This document shows positions 32,704-40,433 of a stretch of DNA of 44,079 nucleotides, in pieces. The number at the start of each line of letters is the position of its first letter. The stretch's first letter is position 1. The DNA lies in contig JADLBT010000142.1 of NCBI GenBank assembly GCA_020847555.1, positions 1 through 44,079 on the forward strand, given 5' to 3'. The position numbers were made by a program, and so were the translations under genes. The notes under the pieces were generated by a model, which was not told the DNA's origin, searched no databases, and saw only the letters and a program-made list of their open reading frames with translations. Source of the DNA: Gemmataceae bacterium. Lineage in GTDB: Bacteria > Planctomycetota > Planctomycetia > Gemmatales > Gemmataceae.

Positions 32704-32871
32704 TCAACCCTTCAGCGTGCCGTTGAGGTCGCCCGTCACGCGATTGACACCCTGCTTGAACTCCGTCACCGACCGGCCGAGTACGCGGGCCAGCGTGGGC
32801 AGTTTGCTGCCAAAGAGGAGCAGACCGATACCGAGAACGATGAGCAATTCGGGGACGCCGAAACCAAACAT
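32704..32871 (-). CDS. Very short TatA/E-like protein (55 aa)
   Basis: The gene encodes MFGFGVPELLIVLGIGLLLF, then GSKLPTLARVLGRSVTEFKQ, and ends GTLKG. It has the TatA membrane helix, the FGSKLP hinge and the amphipathic helix, but no C-terminal tail. AGGAG ends nine bases before the ATG, a good ribosome site. At 55 residues it is at the bottom of the TatA/E size range (E. coli TatE is 67). It heads a tandem pair with the 114-residue TatA, so the two could form mixed oligomers with different tails. Confidence 0.88.
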   Translation of the reverse strand: MFGFGVPELLIVLGIGLLLFGSKLPTLARVLGRSVTEFKQGVNRVTGDLNGTLKG

Positions 32872-33157
32872 GGAGGGGACTCCTGCCGACGAGCGGCACA
32901 GGCGGGATCGAAATGAGGGGCCGGAGTGACGGCGCCCTGCGGGGGCTCCACTGGCGTGGATAAATGAAGTATATCAGCAGTCGGCCGGTGGACACAAGGA
33001 GGAAACCGGGAAAATCAGCCCCTTCCCTCTCTCGTGAAGAACCCGGGGCACCTTCGTTTGCCGCCGAGGTGACGGCCGGCTTGTCACCCCGGCGGCATGG
33101 GCTATCATGGGAACCGTTCTGACCGGGCCATCTCTGGCAGGCGCAAGGAGTTCCCTC

Positions 33158-34336
33158 ATGGCCGTCAGCTGTGACTTCCTCATCGTCGGCGGGGGCGTGA
33201 TTGGCACCAGCATTGCCCTGGCCCTGGCGCGCCGCCGCGCCGGGCGCGTGGTCCTGCTGGAGAAGGCGTTCCTCGGCGCCGGGTCCAGCGGCAAGTCGGG
33301 CGCCATCATTCGCCAGCACTACTCCAACCGCCTGACGGCGAGCATGGCCCGGCACAGCCTGCGCGTCTTCGAGCACTTCGAGGACGCGGTCGGCGGGCCG
33401 CCGGTCTTCACCCGCACCGGCATGGTGCTGGTCGTCAACGAGCGCGACCGGGCCGGGCTGGAGACGAACATCGCCATGCAGCGTGAGTTGGGCATCGACG
33501 TCCGCCTCGTCACCGGCCAGGTGCTCGCCGACATCGACCCCAACGCCCGCCTGGCCGAGGACGAGGTGGCCGCGTTCGAGGCCGAGGCCGGGTACGTCGA
33601 GGCCGTCCAGGTGGTCGCGTCGTTCGCCGAGGCGGCCCGCCGTGAGGGGGCCGACATCCGGCTGGGTGTCGAGGTCAAGCACGTCGTCACCGAGGGCGAC
33701 AAGGTCGCCGGGGTGGACACGAACGAGGGCCGCTACGCCAGCCGATGCGTCATCCTCGCGACCGGGCCGTGGGCGGCGCAGCTCGGGCGCGGGGTCGGGC
33801 TGCGCCTGCCGGTGCAGGCGTGCCGTACCCAGGTCGCCCTGTACCGCCGGCCGCCGGACTTCGGCCGCCGCGGGTGCGTCTACGGCGACTTCGTGCAGGG
33901 CGTGTACTTCAAGCCGACCCACGGCGACACGATCCACGCCGGCAGCCTGGCGGGGGAGGAACTGAACAGCCCGGTCGATCCGGACCACTACAACGAGGCG
34001 GCCGACGGCGACTGGCTGCCCGGGGTGCGACAGCGGCTCAGCCGGCGCTACCCGGCCATGCACCGAAGCTACGGCCGCGGCGGGTACGGGGCGCTGTACG
34101 GCATCACGCCCGACTGGCACCCGGTCCTCGATCGTCTGCCCGGGTTCGAGGGCGGCTATGGCGCCGTCGGGTTCAGCGGCCACGGGTTCAAGATGGCGCC
34201 GGTCGTCGGCCAGCTGATGGCCGAACTCATCCTCGACGGCGGGGCGAAGACGCTCGACATCGCTCCGCTCCGGCTGGCGCGGTTCGACGAGAACGATCCG
34301 GTCAAGACGCCTTACGCTTACGGCGTGATGGGGTGA
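33158..34336 (+). CDS. FAD-dependent oxidoreductase, DAO family (sarcosine/glycine oxidase-like)
   Basis: The 392-residue product begins with the FAD-binding strand DFLIVGGGVIGTSIALALARR and an acidic strand end VVLLEK. SGAIIRQHYSN marks the substrate-domain start, RCVILATGPWAAQL the second FAD-contact region, and GFSGHGFKMAPVVGQLMAELI the C-terminal FAD-binding segment typical of sarcosine or glycine oxidases. It would oxidise a secondary or primary amino acid in the cytoplasm using oxygen or an electron acceptor. The start is the ATG at 33158 with AAGGAG nine bases upstream. It lies 130 bases before rnc and shows no evident link to it. Confidence 0.88.
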   Translation: MAVSCDFLIVGGGVIGTSIALALARRRAGRVVLLEKAFLGAGSSGKSGAIIRQHYSNRLTASMARHSLRVFEHFEDAVGGPPVFTRTGMVLVVNERDRAGLETNIAMQRELGIDVRLVTGQVLADIDPNARLAEDEVAAFEAEAGYVEAVQVVASFAEAARREGADIRLGVEVKHVVTEGDKVAGVDTNEGRYASRCVILATGPWAAQLGRGVGLRLPVQACRTQVALYRRPPDFGRRGCVYGDFVQGVYFKPTHGDTIHAGSLAGEELNSPVDPDHYNEAADGDWLPGVRQRLSRRYPAMHRSYGRGGYGALYGITPDWHPVLDRLPGFEGGYGAVGFSGHGFKMAPVVGQLMAELILDGGAKTLDIAPLRLARFDENDPVKTPYAYGVMG

Positions 34337-34419
34337 CGGCTGCCGGCGGGACAGGAGAAGATGGACGCGCGGACAGGAAGACCGGGAAAACTGCGGCGTT
34401 GACAAGCGGGAGGGCGGAT

Positions 34420-34449
34420 GTTAACGTCAGGGTAAGCATACCCTTAACG
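34420..34449 (+). promoter_or_regulatory. Hairpin upstream of rnc, possible RNase III self-cleavage site
   Basis: AGGGTA (34429-34434) pairs with TACCCT (34439-34444) over an AGCA loop; GTTA (34420-34423) pairs with TAAC (34445-34448) after a bulge. It ends 18 bases before the RNase III start. TTGACA at 34399 could be a -35 for this gene, though the -10 is weak. E. coli rnc is autoregulated by cleavage of a 5' hairpin; a parallel here is inference. Confidence 0.35.
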
Positions 34450-34466
34450 ATAGCCGTACGCAGACG

Positions 34467-35195
34467 ATGCCGCAGGAACTGACCACACAGCGCGAGACCG
34501 AGATCCTCGAGGAATGCCAGGAGGCGATCGGTTATCAGTTTCGTCAACCGGACCTGCTTCGCGCCGCACTGACCCACACCTCCGGCGCCGAGACGCGCGG
34601 CGCCTCGAACGAGCGGCTGGAATTTCTCGGCGACGCGGTCCTCGGCCTGGTCACCTGCGAACAACTCTTCCTCCGCTTCCCCGACTACCAGGAAGGCGAC
34701 CTGACGAAGATCAAGTCGGTCGTCGTCAGCCGCCGTATCTGCGCCCGCATCAGCCGCCTGCTCGGGCTGGACGACTTCATCTTCATGGGCAAGGGGATGC
34801 ACCTGCACAGTGTCGTCCCGTCCAACCTGATGGCGGACGTGTTCGAGTCGCTGGTCGGAGCGATGTACCTCGACGGCGGACTGGAGCCGGCCAAGGCGTT
34901 CATCCTGAGGTACATCGGGCCGGAGATCGAGCACGTCGCGGGCGGCAGCAGCGGGACGAACTACAAGTCGCAGCTGCAGCAGGTCGGCCAGCGCAAGTTC
35001 GGCGCCACCCCGCAGTACGATCTGCTCGACGAGAAGGGTCCGGACCACAGCAAGTGCTTCAAGGTCGCGGCCGTCATCGGCGGCCGCCGCTACCCTGCTG
35101 CCTGGGGCCGCACCAAGAAGGAAGCCGAGCAGAAAGCGGCCGTCAACGCTCTCGCCTTCATCAACGGCGACGAGGTTCCGTACGCCACCGACTGA
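34467..35195 (+). CDS. rnc: Ribonuclease III
   Basis: The 242-residue product cuts double-stranded RNA in rRNA and mRNA processing. The signature NERLEFLGDAVL (48-59) holds the catalytic Glu52, Asp56 pair, and MADVFESLVGAMYLDGG gives the second Asp/Glu pair. A C-terminal double-stranded RNA-binding domain follows (about 165-235: NYKSQLQQVGQRKFG...CFKVAAVIGG...KKEAEQKAAVNAL). Length is close to E. coli RNase III (226). The start is the ATG at 34467. It lies between the FAD oxidoreductase and a palindrome. All catalytic residues are present. Confidence 0.97.
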   Translation: MPQELTTQRETEILEECQEAIGYQFRQPDLLRAALTHTSGAETRGASNERLEFLGDAVLGLVTCEQLFLRFPDYQEGDLTKIKSVVVSRRICARISRLLGLDDFIFMGKGMHLHSVVPSNLMADVFESLVGAMYLDGGLEPAKAFILRYIGPEIEHVAGGSSGTNYKSQLQQVGQRKFGATPQYDLLDEKGPDHSKCFKVAAVIGGRRYPAAWGRTKKEAEQKAAVNALAFINGDEVPYATD

Positions 35196-35197
35196 GG

Positions 35198-35305
35198 GGT
35201 GGCTGCTGGGGGGGGAACTGAACGGGAAAGCCCACGGGTCGCGTCCCGTGGGAAAGCATTGGAGCATTCACCCACGGGACGCGACTCGTGGGCTCTTCAG
35301 CCACC
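35198..35305. repeat. CCCACGGG double palindrome with 8-bp inverted flanks
   Basis: AGCCCACGGGTCGCG (35229-35243) pairs with CGCGACTCGTGGGCT (35280-35294) with one mismatch. Each half is itself palindromic. Outer GGTGGCTG (35198-35205) pairs with CAGCCACC (35298-35305). It fills the spacer between rnc and the Cys-rich gene. Confidence 0.85.
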
Positions 35306-35319
35306 GCCCGTCGCCGACC

Positions 35320-35631
35320 ATGCCGATGCCGCCTTACCCCATCCTGTGTTACACCAGGGGCTGCGGCCGTCCGGCGGTCTACAAGATCGCGTCGCGCTGG
35401 AGCGACGGAGTGACGGAGGAACTGAAGACCTACGCCCTCACGTGCCCGCAGTGCCTGGCCGAGTGGTTCGCGCGCAGCCGACCCAAGCACAAAACCTGCC
35501 ACCTGACCCACGGTGAGAGCCTCGATCCGCCGGGTATCTACGAACTCCGTCGCGGCCAGCGCGACCAGCAACTGCGCCACCTTCCCGACCTCGAAAAGGA
35601 GCTGGAGCGCCAGAGCGCTGCCGGCTCATGA
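35320..35631 (+). CDS. Small Cys-rich protein of unknown function (103 aa)
   Basis: The product begins MPMPPYPILCYTRGCGRPAVYK, with C-x4-C, and has TCPQC further on (C-x2-C), followed by KHKTCHLTHGESLDPPGIYEL. Four cysteines in two pairs, plus Cys-x-His, suggest a zinc site. The C-terminal third is charged and helical (LPDLEKELERQS). The ATG at 35320 is the first start after the palindrome; earlier in-frame codons lie in the repeat and would encode repeat-derived peptide. Orientation and spacing (124 bases) suggest it may be read with rnc. No family is recognised. Confidence 0.65.
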   Translation: MPMPPYPILCYTRGCGRPAVYKIASRWSDGVTEELKTYALTCPQCLAEWFARSRPKHKTCHLTHGESLDPPGIYELRRGQRDQQLRHLPDLEKELERQSAAGS

Positions 35632-35672
35632 TCCGTCGCGCCCGGAGGCAACGGGTTATGCCCCGTGGTTCC

Positions 35673-36452
35673 TCACCCGTCTTCTCTCTCCAATCGATCC
35701 AGCTCGCGCAACCCCTCGTCGGCGTCGAAGACCGGCGACGGCAGCGCCTCCGCCAGCCGTAGCGCCTCCGCCTCGCTCAGCCCCTCGCGCCGTTCCCCCC
35801 ACCCGCGAAACACCGGCAGGCCGCGCCGCAGCGCGATGATCTCGCGCCGGGTCCGCCCCTTCGGCGCGTCCGGCCACGGCCTGGCCTGCTCGTGGAAGGT
35901 GAAGAACACCGGCACGACCGCCTGCATGTAATTCCAGTAACCGGGGTTGTCCGTTTGCAGGAAGAACTGGCCGCCAGGTTCGAGCGCGCGGTGGACGAGG
36001 GTCAGGAAGGCCGGCGCGATGAGCCGGCGGGAGGCCTGCGCCGGGTCGCAGTACGGCTGGGGGTGGTAGCAGTGGATCTCGCGCACCGATCCGGGCGCGA
36101 CGTGGCGTTCCAGGAATGGGTGGGCGCCGGCGACCGCAAACCGGAGGTTGCGCAGGCCGCGCTGGTTCCCCCGGCGCGTGGCGTAGCGGATCACCACCGG
36201 CAGGGCGTCGATGCCGACGTGATCGCGATCAGGCCGCCACACCGCGCTGCCGAGCAGGAACCGGCCGTTGCCGCACCCGAGATCCAGCACCACCGGAGCC
36301 TGCCGGCCGAACAGTTGCTGCCAGTCGAGCGGGCCGTCCACCGGCAGACGCTTCAGCGCGGTCTGCGTCCACTGGTCCGGTTCGAGGATCTCCCCGGCGA
36401 TGGGAACGCCGAATTCCCGCTCGATGTGCCGTCGCTTGCCCATGCGCGCCAT
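35673..36452 (-). CDS. trmB: tRNA (guanine-N7-)-methyltransferase TrmB
   Basis: The 259-residue product has a class I SAM-binding fold: VVLDLGCGNGRFLLGSAVWRPD with the GxGxG strand, and a second strand VGIDALP. TrmB-type context follows: RRLIAPAFLTLVHRALEPGGQFFLQTDNPGYWNYM, where the TDN motif is conserved. It methylates G46 in the variable loop of tRNA. The usual DPWPKKRH loop is replaced here by YHPQPYCDP, so the substrate contact region is altered. The start may be the ATG at 36452 or three codons later at 36443; neither has a clear ribosome site. It is convergent with the Cys-rich small gene. Confidence 0.8.
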   Translation of the reverse strand: MARMGKRRHIEREFGVPIAGEILEPDQWTQTALKRLPVDGPLDWQQLFGRQAPVVLDLGCGNGRFLLGSAVWRPDRDHVGIDALPVVIRYATRRGNQRGLRNLRFAVAGAHPFLERHVAPGSVREIHCYHPQPYCDPAQASRRLIAPAFLTLVHRALEPGGQFFLQTDNPGYWNYMQAVVPVFFTFHEQARPWPDAPKGRTRREIIALRRGLPVFRGWGERREGLSEAEALRLAEALPSPVFDADEGLRELDRLEREDG

Positions 36453-36560
36453 TGTAGCGGCCCGGCGTGTACTCAGGAGGCTGGCCAGTGCGGTTACCGT
36501 CGGACCAACCCGGCACGCCCTCCCCCTGGAACCTGCATTAGGTTTCCGCGCCGCCTCCTC

Positions 36561-36566
36561 TATAAT
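36561..36566 (+). promoter_or_regulatory. Candidate -10 box of the EamA transporter gene
   Basis: A perfect TATAAT lies 44 bases before the ATG at 36610, giving a plausible leader of about 37 bases. No good -35 sits at 17 bases upstream (TTAGGT), so this rests mainly on the -10. Confidence 0.3.
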
Positions 36567-36609
36567 GACCGTTTCAGCCCCGACCCACCGACCCAGACCC
36601 CGCCAACGG

Positions 36610-37644
36610 ATGAGCGACTCCAACTTGCCCACTCACCACTCTGCCCGCCCCACGACCTGGACCATCGTCTTCGCGTTTGCCATCATTTATACGTCGTGGG
36701 GCACCACATACCTCGCCATCAAGCGCGGCGTCAAGGACGAGCACCTGCCGCCAGCGCTGTTCGGCGGCGCCCGCGTCGGCCTGGCAGGACTGCTCCTGCT
36801 CGGCTACCTCGCCGCGCGCGGGCAGTCGCTCCGGCTGGCCCGCCGCGAGGTCGCCACGGTGGCCGTGACCGGGTGCATCCTGTTCGTCGGCGGGAACGGC
36901 CTGATCACCGCCGCGGAGAAGACCGTTCCGAGCGGCGTCGCCGCCGTTCTCGCCGCGACCACGCCGCTCTGGATCGGGCTGCTGACCGTGCTCTGGCCGG
37001 GGGGCGAACGCCTGAGCGGGCGCGGCTGGCTGGGGCTGGTGGTTGGCCTGGCTGGGGTGCTGCTCCTGCTCGGGCCGAAGCTGGGCGACCCCGCGGATTT
37101 CGTGCGCGACGTCGGGCCGTTGCTCGTGCTCGGGTCGGCCCTGTCGTGGGCGTGCGGCTCGCTCGTGATGCGCCATCACCGGCTGGAGGGATCTCACCTG
37201 ACTGCCGCCGGGTATCAGATGGCGATCGGCGGCGGCTGCCTGACGCTGCTCGGCCTGGTCAGCGGCGAGGCGAGCCGCCTGCCCGAACAGGTGACCGTCG
37301 GGGCCGTCGGCTCGTTTGTGTACCTGCTCGTCGTCGGCTCGCTGGTCGGCTTCGTCGCCTACAACTGGCTCCTCGGCCACGTCTCGGCTGCCAAGGTCAG
37401 CACCTACGCCTATGTCAACCCGGCGGTTGCCGTCCTCATCGGCTGGGCCGACGGCGAGGAGATGACGATGTGGCTGGCGGGCGGCATTGCCGTCATCCTC
37501 GCGGGCGTGGCGCTCGTCCGCGGCGGCGGGGTGAAGGCCGGCTCGACGCCGCTCGCCCGCCCCACGCCTCACACCACGGAACCACGTCAGGAAGCCCCTG
37601 CCACCGCGGACAGGCCGCTGCCGGTCGGCTATGATAAAGAGTGA
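36610..37644 (+). CDS. EamA/DMT-family transporter
   Basis: The 344-residue product has ten predicted membrane helices in two five-helix halves, the DMT arrangement. The first half starts TIVFAFAIIYTSWGTTYLAIK and has GGNGLITAAEKTVPSGVAAVL with the EamA-type helix-end pattern; the second has GPLLVLGSALSWACGSLVM, and VNPAVAVLIGWADGEEMT near the end. It would move a small metabolite, perhaps an amino acid or nucleoside, across the cytoplasmic membrane; direction and substrate are unknown. The C-terminal tail (about 310-344) is polar and Pro-rich. The start is the ATG at 36610; an upstream in-frame ATG at 36565 overlaps a TATAAT. Confidence 0.88.
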   Translation: MSDSNLPTHHSARPTTWTIVFAFAIIYTSWGTTYLAIKRGVKDEHLPPALFGGARVGLAGLLLLGYLAARGQSLRLARREVATVAVTGCILFVGGNGLITAAEKTVPSGVAAVLAATTPLWIGLLTVLWPGGERLSGRGWLGLVVGLAGVLLLLGPKLGDPADFVRDVGPLLVLGSALSWACGSLVMRHHRLEGSHLTAAGYQMAIGGGCLTLLGLVSGEASRLPEQVTVGAVGSFVYLLVVGSLVGFVAYNWLLGHVSAAKVSTYAYVNPAVAVLIGWADGEEMTMWLAGGIAVILAGVALVRGGGVKAGSTPLARPTPHTTEPRQEAPATADRPLPVGYDKE

Positions 37645-37686
37645 CCTCACCCCACCGGGCGAAACCCCCGCCTCATCACCGAACCA

Positions 37687-37747
37687 TCCGCGCCCGCAGC
37701 GTAGGCGAGGGAGGAGACGCCTCCCTCGCCTACGCTGCGGGCGCGGA
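37687..37747. repeat. Perfect 28-bp inverted repeat upstream of htpG
   Basis: Arms 37687-37714 and 37720-37747 are fully complementary over 28 bases with a 5-base loop, containing GCAGCGTAGGCGAGGGAGG. It ends 55 bases before the htpG start codon and 43 bases after the transporter stop. It is not of CIRCE type. Its very high stability would block read-through or form a leader stem for htpG. Confidence 0.9.
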
Positions 37748-37802
37748 CGCTCTCTCCACAGGCGCGGGGGGTGAGTGATATTCGCATGGGAGGTTTCATG
37801 CC

Positions 37803-39671
37803 ATGAGTACCGAAACGTTGCCGTTCCGCACCGAGCTGAAGCAACTCCTGCATCTCATCGTTCACTCGCTCTACTCGCACAAGGACATCTTCCTGCGCGA
37901 GCTGCTCAGCAACGCCAGTGACGCCATCGACACCCTCCGTTTCGAGTCGCTCACGCGCCCCGAGTTGGCGGAGGGTGGCACCGACTGGAAGATCAGGATC
38001 ACCCCGGACGCGGAAAAGGGCACGCTGACCATCTCCGACAACGGAATCGGCATGTCGAAGGCGCTGGTCGTCGAGAACCTCGGCACCATTGCCCGGTCCG
38101 GCACCCGCGCCTTCCTGGAGACACTCAAGCAGGCGGACGCGAAGGACCGGCCCGAGCTGATCGGCCAGTTTGGCGTCGGGTTCTACTCGTCGTTCATGGT
38201 CGCCGACCGGGTGACCGTCGTCTCGCGCGCCGCCGGCGCCCCGAAGGAGGAGGCGGTCCGCTGGGAGTCGGACGGCCAGGGCGAGTTCAGCGTCGAGGCG
38301 GCCGAGCGCGCCACTCGCGGCACCGACGTGATCCTGCACCTGCGCGACGACAGCAAGGAGTTTCTCGACCCGTGGCGCATCCGGCAGCTCGTCAAGAAAT
38401 ACTCCGACTTCGTCGAACACCCGATCGTCATGGACGCCGAGAAGGACGGGGAGAAGGTCGAGGAGACGCTCAACTCGCGCAAGGCGCTGTGGCTGCGCAA
38501 CAAGAACGAGATCACGGCGGACGAGTACAACGAGTTCTACAAGCACGTCGCGCACGACACTGAGGAGCCGGCGCGGGTCATTCACTACACGGCCGAGGGA
38601 GCGATCGAGTTCCGGGCGCTGATGTACCTGCCGAAGCACCGGACGTTCGACCTGATGTACTGGTCGGACAAGCGCAAGGGGCTGCACCTGTACATCCAGC
38701 GCATCTTCATCATGGATGACTGCGAGGCGCTGCTGCCGACGTACCTGCGCTTCGTCAAGGGCGTCGTCGATTCGCCCGACCTGCCGCTGAACGTGTCGCG
38801 CGAACTGCTGCAACAGAGCGCCCCGCTGGAGAAGATCAAGTCGAACCTCGTCAACAAGGTGATCGGCACGCTCGACGAGTGGAATCGCAAGGAGCGCGCC
38901 GGGTATGTTGCCTTCTTCAAGGAGCTGGGGCCGATCCTCAAGGAGGGCATCGGCCAGGACTGGGAGAACCGCGAGCGACTGGCCGGCGTGCTGCTGTTCG
39001 AGTCCACGAAAACCGAGGGCGGCCAGTTCACGACGCTGGACGAGTACGTCGAACGCATGCCGGTCGGACAGGAGGAGATCTACTACCTGATCGGCGAGAC
39101 GCGCGAGCAACTCGAACACTCGCCGTACCTGGAGAGCTTCCGCGCCGCCGGCCAGGAGGTGCTGCTGCTGTCCGACCCGGTCGATGAGTTCGTCGTCAAC
39201 GCGCTGGGGGAGTACAAGGGCAAGAAGCTCAAGGGGGCTGACCGCACCGAGCTGAAGGGGGCCGAGGTGCCCGAGGGCCGGCGGCAGGAGTTTCAGCCGC
39301 TGCTCGACCTGGTCAAGGCGAAGTTGCCGGAGGTGAAGGACGTGCGGTTGACGGCCCGGCTGAAGGAGAGCGCCGCGTGCCTCGTGGTGGACGAGGGTGA
39401 GATGAGCGCCCACATGGAGCGGCTGATGCAGCGGCTCGGACGCGGGGCGGAACTGCCGCCGACGAAGAAGGTTCTCGAACTCAACCCGGATAACCCGGCC
39501 ATCCGGGCGATGCAGCAGCTGGCGGGCAAGGGCGGCGACGGCCGGCTCGAAACCTACGCCCGGCTGCTTTATGACCAGGCGCTGGTTGCGGAGGGGTCGA
39601 AGCTGCCCAACCCGCAGGCATTCGCCCAGCGCATCAACGAACTGCTCGCCCGGGACGCCTTGGCCGGCTAA
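37803..39671 (+). CDS. htpG: Chaperone HtpG (bacterial Hsp90)
   Basis: The 622-residue ATP-dependent chaperone matches E. coli HtpG (624) in length. The N-terminal ATPase motifs are LLSNASDAIDTLRFESL, SDNGIGMS and GQFGVGFYSSFMVADRV. The middle domain follows (FEYPSRT-free; GLHLYIQRIFIMDD, LPLNVSRELLQQS), with the catalytic Arg in the latter motif. The C-terminal dimerisation domain ends LLARDALAG without the eukaryotic MEEVD. GGGAGG lies 12 bases before the ATG. No CIRCE or other heat-shock operator is visible upstream; the 28-bp palindrome may influence expression. Its substrates here are unknown. Confidence 0.97.
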   Translation: MSTETLPFRTELKQLLHLIVHSLYSHKDIFLRELLSNASDAIDTLRFESLTRPELAEGGTDWKIRITPDAEKGTLTISDNGIGMSKALVVENLGTIARSGTRAFLETLKQADAKDRPELIGQFGVGFYSSFMVADRVTVVSRAAGAPKEEAVRWESDGQGEFSVEAAERATRGTDVILHLRDDSKEFLDPWRIRQLVKKYSDFVEHPIVMDAEKDGEKVEETLNSRKALWLRNKNEITADEYNEFYKHVAHDTEEPARVIHYTAEGAIEFRALMYLPKHRTFDLMYWSDKRKGLHLYIQRIFIMDDCEALLPTYLRFVKGVVDSPDLPLNVSRELLQQSAPLEKIKSNLVNKVIGTLDEWNRKERAGYVAFFKELGPILKEGIGQDWENRERLAGVLLFESTKTEGGQFTTLDEYVERMPVGQEEIYYLIGETREQLEHSPYLESFRAAGQEVLLLSDPVDEFVVNALGEYKGKKLKGADRTELKGAEVPEGRRQEFQPLLDLVKAKLPEVKDVRLTARLKESAACLVVDEGEMSAHMERLMQRLGRGAELPPTKKVLELNPDNPAIRAMQQLAGKGGDGRLETYARLLYDQALVAEGSKLPNPQAFAQRINELLARDALAG

Positions 39672-39686
39672 CGGGTGTGCCCTGCT

Positions 39687-39735
39687 GCTTGCGGCTTCGC
39701 GGCCAGGTTCGAGCGCCCGGCGCGAAGCGGCAAGC
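39687..39735. terminator. Inverted repeat between convergent genes, terminator-like
   Basis: GCTTGCGGCTTCGC (39687-39700) and GCGAAGCGGCAAGC (39722-39735) match at 13 of 14 positions. It lies between the end of htpG and the small minus-strand gene at 39778 and may stop transcription from both sides. No strong T-run follows on either strand. Confidence 0.5.
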
Positions 39736-39777
39736 GGCAAGAAACAAGACTAACTGTCCAACCGTCTCGTTTGGGCG

Positions 39778-40155
39778 TCATTCCCCGTAGCGGGCGATGA
39801 TTCCGGCGATGATGTCGGCTGACCGCGCGCAATTCTTGCCGTAGTTGCGGGAGAGGTCGGTCGCGGCCTCGCGGATGGCGCGCGCCTCGATGACCTCCAG
39901 CGGCAGGTTCTGCTCGGCCGCCTCGGCGCGGAGTCCGGGCAGGCTGAGCACCAGTACCGCGGCATGGATGGCGAGCGCGGCCCGAGCGTCGGGAATGCCG
40001 CGCTGGGCCAGCCACGAGTGCTGCCGCCGCAACAGGGCCTCGAATTTCCGCGTGAACTGCTTCTCGTTCAGCTCGCCGGTACGGTATAGCTCGAGCTGGC
40101 GGTACAGCGGTCGGGCCAGGCGCGGTAAAACGATTTCCATTAGCTGTTTGCTCAT
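39778..40155 (-). CDS. Small helical protein of unknown function (125 aa)
   Basis: The product, MSKQLMEIVLPRLARPLYRQLELYRTGELNEKQF..., is almost all helix with a slightly hydrophobic middle (ALAIHAAVLVLSLPGLRAEAAEQ) and a final RNYGKNCARSADIIAGIIARYGE. The central stretch is too polar and short to be a sure membrane segment. GAGGGG sits ten bases before the ATG at 40155, a good ribosome site. It ends convergently with htpG, which gives no functional hint. No domain is recognised. Codon use looks like its neighbours, so it is probably a real gene. Confidence 0.75.
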   Translation of the reverse strand: MSKQLMEIVLPRLARPLYRQLELYRTGELNEKQFTRKFEALLRRQHSWLAQRGIPDARAALAIHAAVLVLSLPGLRAEAAEQNLPLEVIEARAIREAATDLSRNYGKNCARSADIIAGIIARYGE

Positions 40156-40433
40156 GGTTCCCCTCGCTCAATACTATGTCCCAAACCGGGACGCGGCGCA
40201 GGCACCGACCGTGGAAACTTGAGGAAATGCGTTCCTCCAGGGGAATTCTACGCCGGTCCGACGCGGCGGGCAAAAAACGCGGGATACCACGGTCCCGTCA
40301 GCCCCGGGGCTCGTCGGGGTTGTAGCGGCACCCTACTCTCCCGATGCCCGGCGTTCCGGCTGAGACACACCGCGTGCTGTCGGCTCCAGCGGTCGAGACC
40401 GGCGACACCGGGCTTCTGCGAACGAGGCAACCG

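Noticed and set aside
35632..35672. Further CCCACGGG repeat copy near the trmB end
   Set aside because: AACGGG and CCCCGT can pair around TTATG, but the arms are short and degenerate, so it is not counted.
37645..37802. CIRCE or other heat-shock operator before htpG
   Set aside because: No TTAGCACTC-N9-GAGTGCTAA-like dyad exists; the only dyad is the 28-bp GC-rich hairpin.
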